A stretch of DNA of 64,000 nt, taken from Doris montereyensis. Its lineage: Eukaryota > Mollusca > Gastropoda > Nudibranchia > Dorididae. The notes under the pieces were generated by a model. The model saw only the letters and a list, made by a program, of their open reading frames with translations, made no database searches and was not told where the DNA came from. The DNA lies in the NCBI GenBank assembly GCA_037039925.1, contig JAXRKP010001329.1, forward strand, positions 2,501 to 66,500, read 5' to 3'. Of this stretch, positions 22,751 to 33,921 are shown one piece after another (positions within the stretch are counted from its first letter, which is position 1; every line of letters begins with the position of its first letter). A program made the position numbers and the translations under genes.

Positions 22751-25354
22751 CGATTTCATTGCTTTATTGGTGGCATCATAGCCGTAAACCTTTGGGTCGA
22801 TAGAGGTCACTGACTTCAAAAATTTATTTCCAAATGGTAGTTTGGATTGCATGTAGATGGCTGTTTCCACATATATGCACATTTGGCAGTTAGGAGAAAA
22901 AATTTCCTCTGGTCAGTCTTGCAGACAACTGCATTTGCTGCTTCACCAACAAAAACCGTCAGATATGTTTTAAAATTGTTTTGATCTTTTGAAGTCTAAA
23001 TTCAGAAGTTTATCATTGAAAAAATTCTGCCTTTGGCAGGTTTCACAAAAATGGGACCCAATGATAACTTGAACTCTTCAATTAATCTTTCTCAAGCCGA
23101 ATTGATGAACCTTCTTAACATTTGGTCATGGCAGATATAAAAAACATAATATATTGTGAAATTTGCTTTCAATTTGTGTGTTTTGTGAATATTTTTTGGG
23201 TGCGAATGTCAGCAATTGAGACTGCTGGCATTTCCCTCTTTTTAATAAGTCCTTTTTCACCTTAAGGTAGATGAGATCAACGACCTTTTATTCTGTTTTC
23301 TTCAATTCCACGTGAAAAAAGAGAAATGTTCAAAGAAAATTTGTCGAGGTGTAAATAAAAAAAATCTTTTGCAGTGATCACGTAAGGTGGGTTTCAGATT
23401 TTTGTTATTATGTAACAGTTGTGGTCTACAAATGAACACACAGTAAGAGCAGGAAAAAATGGTTGAAAAATATGTAAAAGCGCCGTTTTATGATCTGGCG
23501 TGAAAGAAAACGTATTCATACGGCCATTTATCCTGTAAAAGACACGAAAAAAAATCATAGGTAACTCTAAATGAGAGTGAGAATACCATGAGACTACTAG
23601 TGGTCTGCGTGACCTTACGTCCGGACAAAAATGTTTTTCTTCGATCTGGGATCTAATAACAGTGATCGAGTTATTTCTCGTTGTTCATCTTGTGTAAGAA
23701 TATTGAAAAATCATGAATTTTTTATTTTTAAATTGTCCGGTTGGCTTTGCGGAATATTATGTCTTTGGATGTCTCCTCATGTCCGCCCGCTGACGTCCGC
23801 ACAAAAATGTAGAGATGACCGGCCATCAGAAAGGAGACTGATCAGGTTGCATTAGCAAAACCTGCTTTGGCTTATCGTGAGTGAAACTTACTAAATGTAA
23901 AGAAGTCTTATTTATTATTACGTTCTAATAAATAAAGATGAGATAATTGTCAAATACGGGAGGTTTAGAAGTCCATTACAACAATAGTGACTCTACGTCT
24001 CCACTATGCACAGTCTTCTTCGAATAACAATACAATATTATTAAAAACGCATTTAAACGAGAGAGAGAGAGAAAATAATACTAATAGCACAGGTTCAAGT
24101 AGAGTTCAAGATTTGTCAGCCACTGCTCCCACTCTGTCCTGTATTCCGCGAAGCAATTATGGATCGACAAAGACACAAGTTTGTGCTAGTCTAGTGGGGC
24201 GCTCTATGTGACTGCAGATAGTCGGGGGCGAGTGTGATGATGGAAGTACGGGGGCATGAACGGAGAAAAAAGAACCATTGTCGTCAAAAGCGCTTTCTTT
24301 CGGGTGAGGGTTTTGTTGCTGGTGCCTTTCATCCCCCCCCCCCCCCCCCCCATTTCTCTCTTTTTCTATCCCTCCCTCTCTCTCTATTGGCAAATATCAG
24401 CCTATACGTATCGCATCCTCACGCGTTATTAAATATAAGTCGTGAAGTTTACCGTACCAATTTCAGCAGAATGGCACACACGATAAACCCGTAACACGTA
24501 ATTGGGATAGTATAAAGGTGCACAATCAGAGAATTTTAGAAAAAAACGGGACAAAAAAAATAATCGTTTTTCATCTATCCACACAATCCGGAACGCGCGA
24601 GTCATCTATTCAACGATAAGGCATCAGCCTGGGACTTTGCGCCAGAGGTGTCGGGAAACACAAACTTCAGATCTTATTATTTATTGAGAACTAGGGAAAT
24701 GTCAGGGAACTCTCCAAACCAGATGCCCAAGTGTTACGTCACTAAATAAACGCCAGGGAAACCTCGGTCAACGCACCCGTGCAGTTCCGCATAACATTAC
24801 ATCACTGGCATTGGATCTAGAATTTTCATAGTTATGCCCCATTGACTGAAAACCATGACTTTTAAAAAGCTAATTTACTCGCCTCACAGTCCTTTGCTAT
24901 CTCTTAAAGTCATATATCTAGAATCCTCAGGTTCTAAGCTTTAACATGATATATAATACTTGTAAGAAATATAACATGTACATTTTGACAAAAGAGGGAA
25001 ATGGGGATGGACCATTTTGTGAAACCTGCCATTATAAATTTGGACAGAAATTCCCTTGACATTTGCAGGATTTTGTCATAAAGCTGATGAATCTGTGGTT
25101 GTGCTGTTTCAAATGCCAAAACAAAAGATTGGAAAATCGACAGTGTCACAGAAAAAATGTGTAAGTGCTAGGTCTTGTGTCTAAAATCAAACAGTTTCCT
25201 CACAATTCTAGCTTTACGAGCCTTTCCAGCTTTTCCCCCGGACAGTGGTCAAGAGCCCAATGCCCAAACCACTTCATTTCATCAACATACTTTCAATTCT
25301 AGTTCAGGACGAACCATTCGTCCTCCACCTCGCTTTAGCTAACCATACTGCCAC
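22751..25354. other. CSTF1 intron 1, unclassified
   Basis: No gene seen. Patches noticed are a direct pair 'cgtccggacaaaaatg' (about 23620) and 'cgtccgcacaaaaatg' (about 23793), a (GA)n run at 24058-24072, and a C-run at about 24331-24351 followed by a ctctctt tract. Confidence 0.35.
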
Positions 25355-25510
25355 CGAGTGGAACTGCACTTGGTGACAGCGGACACAGCATAGCGGATCT
25401 TCCTGTCGCTGGCTGAGCGGCTCTCTGTCTCTCCGTAATGAGTAGCCATGGAACAACACACTTACTTACTACTTATACGTTCAACATTAAAGTACCTCTC
25501 AGCATTGTTT
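25355..25510 (+). repeat. Interspersed repeat Z, copy 2
   Basis: 'gcacttggtgacagcgg', 'acacagcatagcggat' and 'ttcaacattaaagta' match copy 1 at 20385-20560 with scattered differences. Confidence 0.65.
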
Positions 25511-26100
25511 GAAAATCGTCCTTTATTTTTGTTGCGTAAGCGTGTGTAAATGTGCAATGACCACTACACCAGTCTGCAAGTGCCGCGCGCCAATGTGAAT
25601 CATAGGTGGCAATCTCCTCATTCATCTGATAGGCATCTGGATTCAACATCAAAGAGCCTGCCACATTTTTGGCCTTCCGACAAACTTTAACAAAACCAGC
25701 CTATTTCTCTTTTAGTCTAAGCCAGAGTGAAAGTTTTCCAAGCAGCCTCTCGTGCATGATAATTCAAGAGGAAAAATCTGTTACATAATAATATATGCAA
25801 GAGATGGCCTTTAAGACGGACTGGCCTCTTAGACGGTGGCAATTATGCTACTAAGTGACACCAGAGCTCACTGGGGACTCAGTAGTAGTATCAGTACTGT
25901 CAGTAGTCCAGAGGTAAGATGTCGGCCTATCAGCAAAAAGATCTTAGGTTAAAGCCCCAGAGGGTTGAAAGTCTTCTCAAGTAAAACATATAGGCCCCCC
26001 CCCCCCCCTGTACAGGTAGGTAGGTGGATCGACACCTAGCAAAGACAGTAAGTAGGTGATAAAAAAGGAGGTTTTATTTGCAAATCACAGCAATCTGTCA

Positions 26101-26524
26101 GCGATCTCGGAGTTTAGGGTCCTAAATTATTTTTTTTCCCAAGATTTATTTACTGTTCACAGAATAGAATACTTAAAAATAGTTTTCAAAAAAAATGTTT
26201 ATTTTTTTAAGTTCAAGAAAAGTTACACAGGGTATTGCACGTTAATTTCATTTAGAATGTTCCCAAATGCGTTTCCGCCAGATGAAGCAAATGTGTCGTA
26301 TCTCCATCTCCATTCAAACTCCCGTAGGTAGCTGATGAAGTGATTGCAAGATGTGCCATACATTAGCTTGATTTTCTTCTTTGCATGAGTCCAAAACGCT
26401 TCAATACTTTGTGTATGGGCCATGGGATCAGCAGGGTCGGCAAAGTGTGACAAACTCCGACAAATTAAAATGTAGGATCAAACTCCGATGAAAATAATTT
26501 AGGACCCTAAACTCCGATATCGCC
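26101..26524 (-). mobile_element. Merlin-type DNA transposon, internally deleted (MITE-like)
   Basis: Near-perfect terminal inverted repeats of about 31 bp: 26101-26132 against 26493-26524 in reverse complement, core 'ggagtttagggtcctaaa', one mismatch. They enclose about 424 bp. The interior keeps the C-terminal end of an ISXO2-like transposase on the minus strand. 'aactccga' recurs three times near the right end. I could not see an unambiguous 8-9 bp target duplication. Confidence 0.8.
26223..26453 (-). pseudogene. Merlin (ISXO2-like) transposase C-terminal fragment
   Basis: The fragment contains HTQSIEAFWTHAKKKIK, then Y-G-T-S...F-I-S-Y-L-R-E-F-E-W-R-W-R. This is the H-T-x-x-I-E-x-x-W...H-x-x-S-Y-L-x-E-F-x-W-R end of the DDE domain in IS1016/Merlin transposases, with the catalytic Glu in the HTxxIE box. 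The N-terminal and first two catalytic Asp regions are absent, so it is a relic. The upstream Met is simply the first in the open frame. Confidence 0.85.
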
Positions 26525-26693
26525 GTTCGAAAGATCCCTTGACTGTTTACAAGATAGTCCGGGCCAAATCTAGAATCCCACCAAAACCCCCAGTAAATGT
26601 GGGTAAAATCGAACTAAATAGATCTAGAATCTAGATTAGTGATCTAGATCTAACTATCTCTTCTTATCAGTACATACATGAGTACACCCTTAC

Positions 26694-26755
26694 CTGATCA
26701 TCAAACGGTACATAGTATCCCGCTTTTTAACTTCGAAGTCATCTTTTTCTTCCAT
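26694..26755 (-). CDS. CSTF1: CSTF1 exon 1 (start codon)
   Basis: ATG at 26755-26753 on the minus strand opens 20 codons, MEEKDDFEVKKRDTMYRLMI, then AG before donor GTAAGGG. AG joins the C at the start of exon 2 to make Ser, giving R-L-M-I-S-Q-L-F-Y-D-G-Y across the junction. This matches the KLIISQLLYDGY segment of the family. The start is chosen because the N-terminus has the family's length before this motif and no upstream in-frame extension is supported. Confidence 0.88.
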
Positions 26756-27338
26756 CCTCAATGAACTAGAATGTTCAAGGCAGGTATATTTGACAAGATT
26801 CAAATGAAAAGACTCTTCCTAAAAACGTAGCAATGAAAAATGGACAATGAAAATTATGACATTAGATTCGCCAGTCTTTCGTGATTGAAATCGAAAGTTG
26901 CCCTCGCAGCACAGATGCTGATCAAGGCTCAAAGAATGAAAAACACAACACACTAGGCAACAATTACTACAAACACACACGCACACCGCTTACAACACAC
27001 AATACGCGTAGAAAATGACGAATACAATGGGTTTTTTTACTCTATACCGACTATTCATGCCATTCATCTATCACTTCATCTATGTAATCGAGTTTTAGTT
27101 TTGCTATCTATTATAGCACAACGACTACAATATTTATTGGAAGACACAAGATGACCAAGGGGAGTAACTACAAAATACTATAGATGGGTCATCTCTAACA
27201 GTTTGTCAATGAAGTTAATAGGGCTAAGCCGGAAGCACTCGGCGTGCACAAATAAGCCTGGCTTGCAATAGTGTTTCTACATAGCCAAGACATTTTTTCC
27301 ATTCTTTCAAGTATACACATTTGAAATAACACGTCATC
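26756..27338. promoter_or_regulatory. Shared intergenic region of CSTF1 and EXOC8 (bidirectional promoter)
   Basis: The two start codons face away from each other, 583 bp apart, so both promoters and 5'UTRs must fit here unless non-coding first exons exist elsewhere. An ETS/GABP-type CCGGAAG lies at 27229-27235, about 105 bp before the EXOC8 ATG. I see no convincing TATA box for either gene. ETS sites are common in TATA-less bidirectional promoters; the assignment is inference. Confidence 0.65.
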
Positions 27339-27393
27339 ATGGGGGACGGACTAGCAAGGATTCTTTCGAAGTCGACATTTGACCCAGAGAACT
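27339..27393 (+). CDS. EXOC8: EXOC8 exon 1 (start codon)
   Basis: ATG in context catcATGG starts M-G-D-G-L-A-R-I-L-S-K-S-T-F-D-P-E-N, ending AAC T before donor GTGAGT. The leftover T plus TT of exon 2 gives Phe, so the protein continues F-I-A-K-L-S. The S-x-F-D-P-E-x-(Y/F)-x-x-x-L-S pattern is the Exo84 N-terminus. The first ATG was chosen because it is the only one in frame and splices in phase. Confidence 0.88.
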
Positions 27394-27569
27394 GTGAGTA
27401 TCTGCACCACCAGCGAATCCTGTCGTGGACAACTCGGGCTTGAACCGAAGAATAAACCGTGTGCTTGTTGGGATGCTGGGAAGGGGGGGGCGGGGCTGTC
27501 CATTTGAAGTGGCTGCCCTTACATATTGCGCTTATTCATACAAATAAACGATTTAATAGTTGTTCCTAG

Positions 27570-27844
27570 TGACACACAAACAGTGTAATGGGAGGACCAC
27601 GGAGTCTTATTTGCTAGACATGAAATAATGTGGACCCATTCTCGCCCTCTCCGGCACCCCCACTCTATCACTACTCACTTAGTCTCTCTCTTTCCGCCTG
27701 TCTGTCTCTCTCTTTCCGCCTCTCTCTCTTGTGGCACACAAACGGTGTATGGTGAGGACCACGGAGTTTTATTTTCTAGACATGAACTAATGTGGACCCA
27801 TTCTCGCCGCCTCCGTCACCCCCCACTCTATCACTACTCACTGA

Positions 27845-27860
<16 letters not shown>
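27570..27860 (+). repeat. Tandem duplication of about 150 bp in EXOC8 intron 1
   Basis: 'aatgtggacccattctcgcc' occurs at about 27628 and again at about 27789. It is preceded by 'ggaccacggagt' and followed by 'ccactctatcactactcact' in both, so a unit of about 150-160 bp is duplicated head to tail. The second copy runs into a TC microsatellite. Confidence 0.8.
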
Positions 27861-27927
<67 letters not shown>

Positions 27928-27962
27928 CCTCTCTCCCTCTCTTTTTCCTCTCTCCCTCTCCC
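27848..27962 (+). repeat. (TC)n microsatellite
   Basis: A 'gtctgtctgtct' start is followed by an almost pure TC run to about 27923 and CT-rich sequence to about 27962. Long open frames across it on both strands are low-complexity artefacts. Confidence 0.9.
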
Positions 27963-28254
27963 TCCCCCAGCCTTTTCCTAAAAATAAACACCAAGCATCA
28001 AATAAAAGCAAACACCCAGAAAGAAGGATGAATTGCATGTTTTCATTAAAAAAACATATCATACTTCATTCAAAAAGATCTTTATGACATATTACAATTT
28101 GAGGAAATTGATGTTTCGCACTGAAACAGGACTGAAAAAAGAGGATCTTTTTAGGCATTTTGTTTTGTTTGGTACCATGCATGTTTGTCATATATCAGGA
28201 TCAAGAGGAATCAATATGAAGACATGAGGGTAAATAAAACAATGAATCAGATCA

Positions 28255-29586
28255 ACTAGCATTGTTTTGGTTTTCTTTGCATTTACTCTCATTCCTCTTT
28301 TATCATTATTCATCATGTTGATATTCGACTGGAGGTCCTTTTCTGATTTTCCAAACATCAGCAAATGAAAGCATTGAAGATACATTTACTGGTTTGAGCT
28401 TCCACATACCTACATTTTCTTCATTTTTGAGAATACCTTTGCGACTGAATTCGTAAATGTGATATAAACAACTCTGTCTTACTCCCATCAAATTCTGCCG
28501 ATATATTTCCAGCTACTCTCACTGTACATGTTGGTTTATTGTAAATTTTAATGGCTTCTATTCAATTTTGCTCTATGTTGTGCTCTTTTAAGGAATGCCA
28601 TAGTTCGTCCCTCCTCACAGTGTCAAATGCCTTTTCTAAGTCACTAAAACACAGGTGCAAGTCAATGTTTCTCTCAAGGAATTTTTCTATTATTTGTCTA
28701 ATTGTACACTCTGGTGTTCTTCAATCTGATCCTCTACTTTTCCTTAAATCTCATTTCAAGAATCCTGGCATACACTTTTCCTGGTATGTTAAGTAGTGAT
28801 ATCCCTCTATAGTTTGAGCATTCCATAGTTGATCCTTTCTTGTGTATTGGTACTACCATTTCCTTATTCCAGTTGTCTGGCACCTGTTTGGACTTCCATG
28901 CTTGTTGACATTGCATGTGTAGTAGTTTGTCTGCCTCTCTCCCTTGGTTTTATTTAGTTCTTCTATTTTGAGTTTAGTAACTTTCTTCTTTCCTTTTCTG
29001 TTTGTTTTCTTCAGTTAATAATCTCATTTTAGCTATCACTAGGTGATGATCACTGAATATTTCAGCTCCTCTGTTTACTCTTGCATCCATTGTACTGTAA
29101 AAAGGGAGCTGCTAACTATAAATGTAGTTTATGATTGACTTTTAACATCTGTCTTCATTTACTCCTACATTTTCTATTCCTTGTCCTTTTTTCTTTGTTT
29201 CTGTAATAGCCAAAATGTCTACTTTGAATTTTTCCATTTCTTCAGCTAATTTTAACTCTTTCCCATTTATTTCCCTAACATTCCATGTTCCAAAATCACG
29301 GTCCGTGTTCTTTTCCAGAGTCGTCTTCGAAAGTTCAAGCCCGGTATATCATTATATGTACTTCTTTGAATCAGTTTCGTTTTGGATAAGCAGGGATTGG
29401 CCCACTGTACCCTAGGTAGATGGTGGGGCTGCCACCTTGAGGCTCCCTACCAGGCCTTGTTATTTTATGTCAGGGTTAACTCCCATAGCCTTTGGCTGCT
29501 CAAAACCAGTATGCAAGGCAGCAGGTTGTTATTTACTCCCTTAGCCTTTGGTCAACCAATACCCATAGGGACTCATCCATTGCCCG
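28255..29586 (-). mobile_element. RTE-like LINE copy D (minus strand, deleted)
   Basis: It starts inside the RT (counterpart of NAKKTKTMLV) at 28255 and ends with the 5'UTR monomers and 'ttgcccggcaa' at about 29586. A large internal deletion joins the RT linker (near 28945, 'tctctcccttgg') directly to the post-endonuclease region. A small fragment of the endonuclease start is kept ('tctactttgaatttttcca'). Antisense to EXOC8 within its intron 1. Confidence 0.85.
28734..28916 (-). pseudogene. LINE D RT finger fragment
   Basis: CQQAWKSKQVPDNW, MVVPIHKKGSTMECS, YRGISLLNIPGKVYAR and ILEMRFKEK are the RT N-terminal blocks seen in the other copies. Downstream on the minus strand, motif A and the ADD box are frame-broken (around 28300-28650). 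Confidence 0.8.
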
Positions 29587-29689
29587 GCAATAGAAGACAA
29601 TACGTATTATTTCCTATGATGGGTCTAAAAAAAGAGTGGTGGTTGTAACTTACAAAATGTATCATAATCGTGTACAATTGTTTTTAGCA

Positions 29690-29820
29690 GTAATACATTT
29701 TTGATCTCCTCTTCCTCCTCTTTCTCTTCTTCTTCTTCTTCTTTCTCTGTCATTTTCTTGGTCTCCTTATTTTTATTCTTATTCTTTTTGGGGTTGGGGG
29801 GGGGGGACGCAAACTTGTAA
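29690..29820 (+). repeat. CTT-rich tract and G-run in EXOC8 intron 1
   Basis: A 'ttcttcttcttcttct'-type tract (about 29705-29745) is followed by a G homopolymer near 29795-29807. The rest of 29821-30724 shows no supported feature other than intron sequence. Confidence 0.7.
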
Positions 29821-30724
29821 TATGTGTAATGGATGACATAGTTTCAAGAGAGAGGGATTATTTTTACTACGTAATAATAAAAGTAAGCAGTAATACAAAG
29901 CGCTTAATGCGCCCTAGCTAGAAGAGTTAGTAAAAGTACTATCAGTGGCCAGTCAGCTCTATTCTGCTACGCTAAACGCATGTTCATCACACCTGTTCTC
30001 GGCAGTGACCATCCTCGTATAGAGCATGCCAATTAGGTACGCAATACGCGTATGGCCCATCAACAATGTGTTAAGGAAGATAATTAACTAATTTTTCACT
30101 TGATATTCAAGCAGCGTCAAGTCTTATACAATTTATGTTAGAATCATGGAGGTAATCGCTTTATCAGCGGAGAAGGAAAGTTTTTAAAAATTATTTTGAA
30201 ACTAGCTCAATGCTCCATAAGTGGATAGCGAAATGCAGCGACGATGTCTCCTATGGTCCACCCCTGCCTCTGACACATTAGTGGTCCCACCGTAACGATT
30301 GTTTGTGATGTTAGTCATTGATTGTCTTGATGTGTAATATTTCCAGCCCAAAACATTGTTTTAAAATTTCATATGAGCCCTTTTGAAGAAGCTTTTTGTC
30401 TCCCGAGGTTTGAAAGGGGCTTTTACTTGTTTGTGTTTCTTTAATCATTAGCTTTTTTATGGAATGGAATGTCAGCCCCAGGAGCAACCACCAACCTAGA
30501 GGGCCATGTGACTCTATTTCAGGAGTCATTATTTATTTAATTTGCCATTTAGTTGTCTCATAGTCATACTTTATCATCACATCAGCCATAGGCTTCTCAG
30601 TATAGTATCAGAGATTTCACTTTCACTACATGTTATCTTTTACCACATCCCAGTGCGGATTAAAAAAATGAAGACAGTACAAGTACAACTCTTTGTCCTT
30701 TTTGTCTTTCTCATGATACTGCAG

Positions 30725-30874
30725 TTATTGCAAAGCTTTCAAGTGAGGGTGAAGGAGCTCTTTTGGATATGAGAACTAAAGTGCACATGCTAAATGAAGA
30801 CACAGCACAGTCATTGAAGAAAAATGTCTACAAAAACTACTCACAGTTTATTGAAACTGCGAGAGAAATCTCAA
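30725..30874 (+). CDS. EXOC8: EXOC8 exon 2 (N-terminal helical region)
   Basis: Acceptor 'ctcatgatactgcag', donor 'A/GTAAGT'. After TT, the frame reads IAKLSSEGEGALLDMRTK, then V-H-M-L-N-E-D-T-A-Q-S-L-K-K-N-V-Y-K-N-Y-S-Q-F-I-E-T-A-R-E-I-S. The stretch T-A-x-x-L-K-x-N-V-Y-x-N-Y-x-Q-F-I-E-T-A-R-E-I-S is almost invariant in Exo84/EXOC8. It belongs to the N-terminal coiled coil that packs with the other exocyst subunits. No indel is seen; both phases fit the neighbours. Confidence 0.95.
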
Positions 30875-31430
30875 GTAAGTTTGTGCTATGTCGTCTGTCA
30901 ATGTCTTGTGCATTATTTGAAACCCTAATGCACGTATAAGAAATTGTTTCTCCAATAAAGAAAAGTTTGCAGAATTACTTAGCAATTTTCAGATACATGA
31001 CTACTGTCCTTTATTTTTGTTTCTTTTTTTTTTTACTTCTTTATAAATACTGTTCTTCCCATTGATGCAAGCCTACAGCCGTACTAGCTTTTAATATTCC
31101 ATGGTGTTGATAGAAATGTTTTCTTAAGTTGACATGTTTAGAAGGTCTTATCAATGGAATTATTTATGAAGATAGATAATTTTTCTAGTCTTGTTGACTA
31201 TACTTAATATTTAAAAAATGTGTTTTACTGCATTGAGTTTAGCAGACCGTATGATCTTCTGATACAACAGAAACCAGCCTTTTAACCGGACTGACGGCTT
31301 TTGAAGCGGCCTCGTATACTTAAAGGGGATAATTTAAGAGGGAAAATCTGTTTTAGACACAAAAATCTGTCTCTAAGGCAAACCGGCCTCTTGTATTGCA
31401 GCCTCAGGTGGAGACCACAATTTTCTAATG

Positions 31431-32209
31431 CAGTGAAACCTCTAATCAGGAAATCTTGGTGAACCGTAAAACTGTCCTGATTAGCCGGGTTTCCCAATTA
31501 ACTGGGGACCTAGGGATCTTGGTTTTCTCTCAACATTTTGATGTACTTTAAGCCCTTCTGCCACATCACATTTTAAGTGCATCTAGAACTTGTTATCCAA
31601 ACTTAAATCACATCTCTTTTTACTAGCCATCTTGATTAGAGATTTGAAAGGATGTCTAATGGAATCTTATTTAAAAGTGACGAAAAACAAAGTGAGTGTT
31701 TTAATACAACATAAAACAAACAAAATATTGTAGTCACAAGTGCAGTTGATCAAAATAGACATGACAGTCATCAGTGATATCACTCACAGTCGCATGCTAT
31801 GACAGTGCATGAGTTTGCTTTGTATGCGCTGCTCCATTTCAACACAGTACTGTATTGTTAGGTGGACAAGCAAGGACTGGTGCAACGCACGATTTCACAC
31901 CTGTGTGATGGATGTTTGATGATCATCGGGAAGTGGCACTTACGACATCGTGTACATATGTAATTTATAACACATCTTGTATAAAGGAAGGTGTAATAAT
32001 TAATTGTTTGGCACAGTAACCAAATTTAGATAATAGGTTAGTGTTGGAATGAATAATTAGGAGCAAAATGTTGAGGATAATCAAAGCAAGCCTGCAAAAA
32101 GGTCCCAGTTAGCCGGGGCATTTCCTGTATAGAGAAGTAAAATACATATATATAATTCCGTTCCCTGGGTTTCCCTATTCCCGGGATCGCGATTAGAGAG
32201 GTTCCACTG
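31431..32209. mobile_element. pogo/Tigger-like MITE in EXOC8 intron 2
   Basis: The termini CAGTGAAACCTCTAATC (left) and the reverse complement of 'gattagagaggttccactg' (right) form inverted repeats with the CAGT-start typical of pogo/Tigger. Just inside, 'ttagccgggtttccc' on the left is mirrored by 'gggtttccctattcccggg' on the right. The right flank is TA; the left is TG, perhaps a decayed TA. No transposase is visible. Confidence 0.65.
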
Positions 32210-32742
32210 TACTACATGATATACTACTGATAAGTATTGTGGCTATATGTAGCTATCATCCCTTTATTTATTTATCTTTTTACATTTGTCAATTTGTATT
32301 TTGTCTTTCTTAATGGCTCATATTATTCCACAAGTTGCATTGTTTAAGACGGTCTGTACATATATTAAGAGAGAGATGTGCCTTTGACCGAAAAACACGT
32401 ATTCTGCAAATAATGGTGATCAGTGAGAAAAGTATAATAATGCACAATAATGGATTTGAAATTTAGATAGTAAAGGAAAACATTTTTTGACCTTCATGCC
32501 TACCACATACACACACACATACAACGTATGCACCCACACACACACATACAATATATGACAATCCAAAACAAGACAAAGATCCTCCAAAGAACCAGTTTCC
32601 AAGCAACTAAGACTACAACTTCTTCCAAACTTTAAAGAACGATGATAATTTGTCCTGTTACAATACCTTAAAACCTTTGAACCTATTGATTATCTTTTAA
32701 AGAGCTTATATTTATTTTATTATTATTTTTCTCCTGTTTCAG

Positions 32743-32838
32743 TCTTGGAAGGAGAAATGTACCAGTTGAAACAAATGTTGTCTGACCAAAAATCTTTGAT
32801 GTCATCTATGCTGGACTTACCACTTGTTAGTGAAAGAG
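32743..32838 (+). CDS. EXOC8: EXOC8 exon 3
   Basis: Acceptor 'ttttctcctgtttcag' and donor AGAG/GTAAAA. The leftover A of exon 2 plus TC gives Ile, then L-E-G-E-M-Y-Q-L-K-Q-M-L-S-D-Q-K-S-L-M-S-S-M-L. The LExEMYQLxxxLxxQKSxM block directly follows ETAREIS in EXOC8 homologues, which fixes the order of exons 2 and 3. Phase 1 at both ends, no indel. Confidence 0.95.
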
Positions 32839-33041
32839 GTAAAAGTCAACATTTGTATATTTATCATTTCTCTTTGCTATTTCTTGAATGGCTTTACCAC
32901 TATGATCTTTGGTCGTTATTAGAATCTCAAATAATGATGATACTAAGTAATAATTTAAATTACCACAATAATCTTTTGTTATCTTCTAAATAAATCAGAA
33001 ATTTGCTTTCTATTAGATGTTAGGTTCAATTATAAGTTTCA

Positions 33042-33092
33042 GAATCCCATACACCGAAAGGTAGAATGGGAGGTGATAAAGAAAGAAAGAAA
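33042..33092 (+). repeat. 3'-terminal 50 bp of the RTE-like LINE
   Basis: 'aatcccatacaccgaaagg' and 'tagaatgggaggtgataaag' followed by AAAG repeats match the last 50 bases of LINE copies A and B. Nothing upstream matches, so this is either an extreme 5' truncation or a SINE borrowing the LINE tail. Confidence 0.75.
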
Positions 33093-33921
33093 TACGTTTT
33101 CAGAACATGTTTATGACATCACTGGTTGGAAAACTGGTTTGGCTGGTATTTTGCAACAATATATGTTATAGCATAGCTGCCAGCCAGTATGTAAAAAACA
33201 TGTTTAGTGTATTTTATTGGCTTTGAATCTGTAAGAAGTCTGTATTTGCCTTGTAAAATAAATATGAGGGTTAACTACAATTTTTGTTTAAAAAGAAACC
33301 CCAAGTTATTAGCAGAGACTGAGAAAGATTTTAGTAAAAGACATCATTCTGAGGTTGCAAAACTGCTCTCCGTTTCGCTAGAAAGGCCAGCGATCAGCAG
33401 ACTTTTTTGTTATTTGCCATATTCAAGTTAAATAATCAATATTTTCTTGAATATTACGGAGCATCGTACAAACTAAAATTAGTTTGTACAGTCAGAGTCT
33501 GTGTTTCGATTTGAAAATGTTGACAGCTATGTTGTAGCTTTAGGAAAGTACACAATTTAATAATAACAAAATACTTTTACCTTGAAGCTTTAAATCAGAA
33601 TACATGGAATTGCTCTTATTGCTGTGTAAAAGACAGGATAAAATAGGAGATACTTAACTTTAAAAAAAGATTAATTACGTTCAAAAGGGCTGAAATAAGT
33701 ATAAAAATTGAACAAAGAAAGAGACTGTAGTTATAACCTGATTCTGAAAGCATGATTTAAAAAGAATGCTTTTGGTAAAAGTCCAGTTCTCCAATCTGCT
33801 AATTAGTAAGAAAAATAACTACAATCACAATTTTGTTTCAGTAACACACTGGTTCCTCCTCAATTTTATTTTGTTTGCGCTTTTGAATTGTTTGCTGTAT
33901 TTTTATCTTCTATTTCATCAG

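Larger units (their letters stand above)
25903..26570 (+). repeat. tRNA-derived SINE, split by a Merlin MITE
   Basis: The head 'agtccagaggtaagatgtc' with a degenerate B box 'ggttaaagccc' aligns to 43265-43330. The tail 'aagatcccttgactgttta' after 26525 aligns to about 43738-43760. The head and tail are separated by the TIR-bounded element 26101-26524. A C-run (25997-26009) lies inside. The family is not identified by name. Confidence 0.6.
1735..26755 (-). other. CSTF1: CSTF1 gene, 5' part (exons 1-4 visible)
   Basis: Minus-strand gene for cleavage stimulation factor subunit 1 (CstF-50), a nuclear protein that helps CstF recognise the downstream GU-rich element during pre-mRNA 3'-end cleavage and polyadenylation. 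The recognisable exons are 26694-26755, 18198-18327, 6570-6647 and 1735-1823. They cover the N-terminal dimerisation domain and the linker leading to the WD40 propeller. The propeller exons lie beyond the left edge. Introns of 5-12 kb are filled with transposons (DIRS-like, two LINEs, piggyBac, Merlin). The gene is divergent from EXOC8. Confidence 0.85.
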
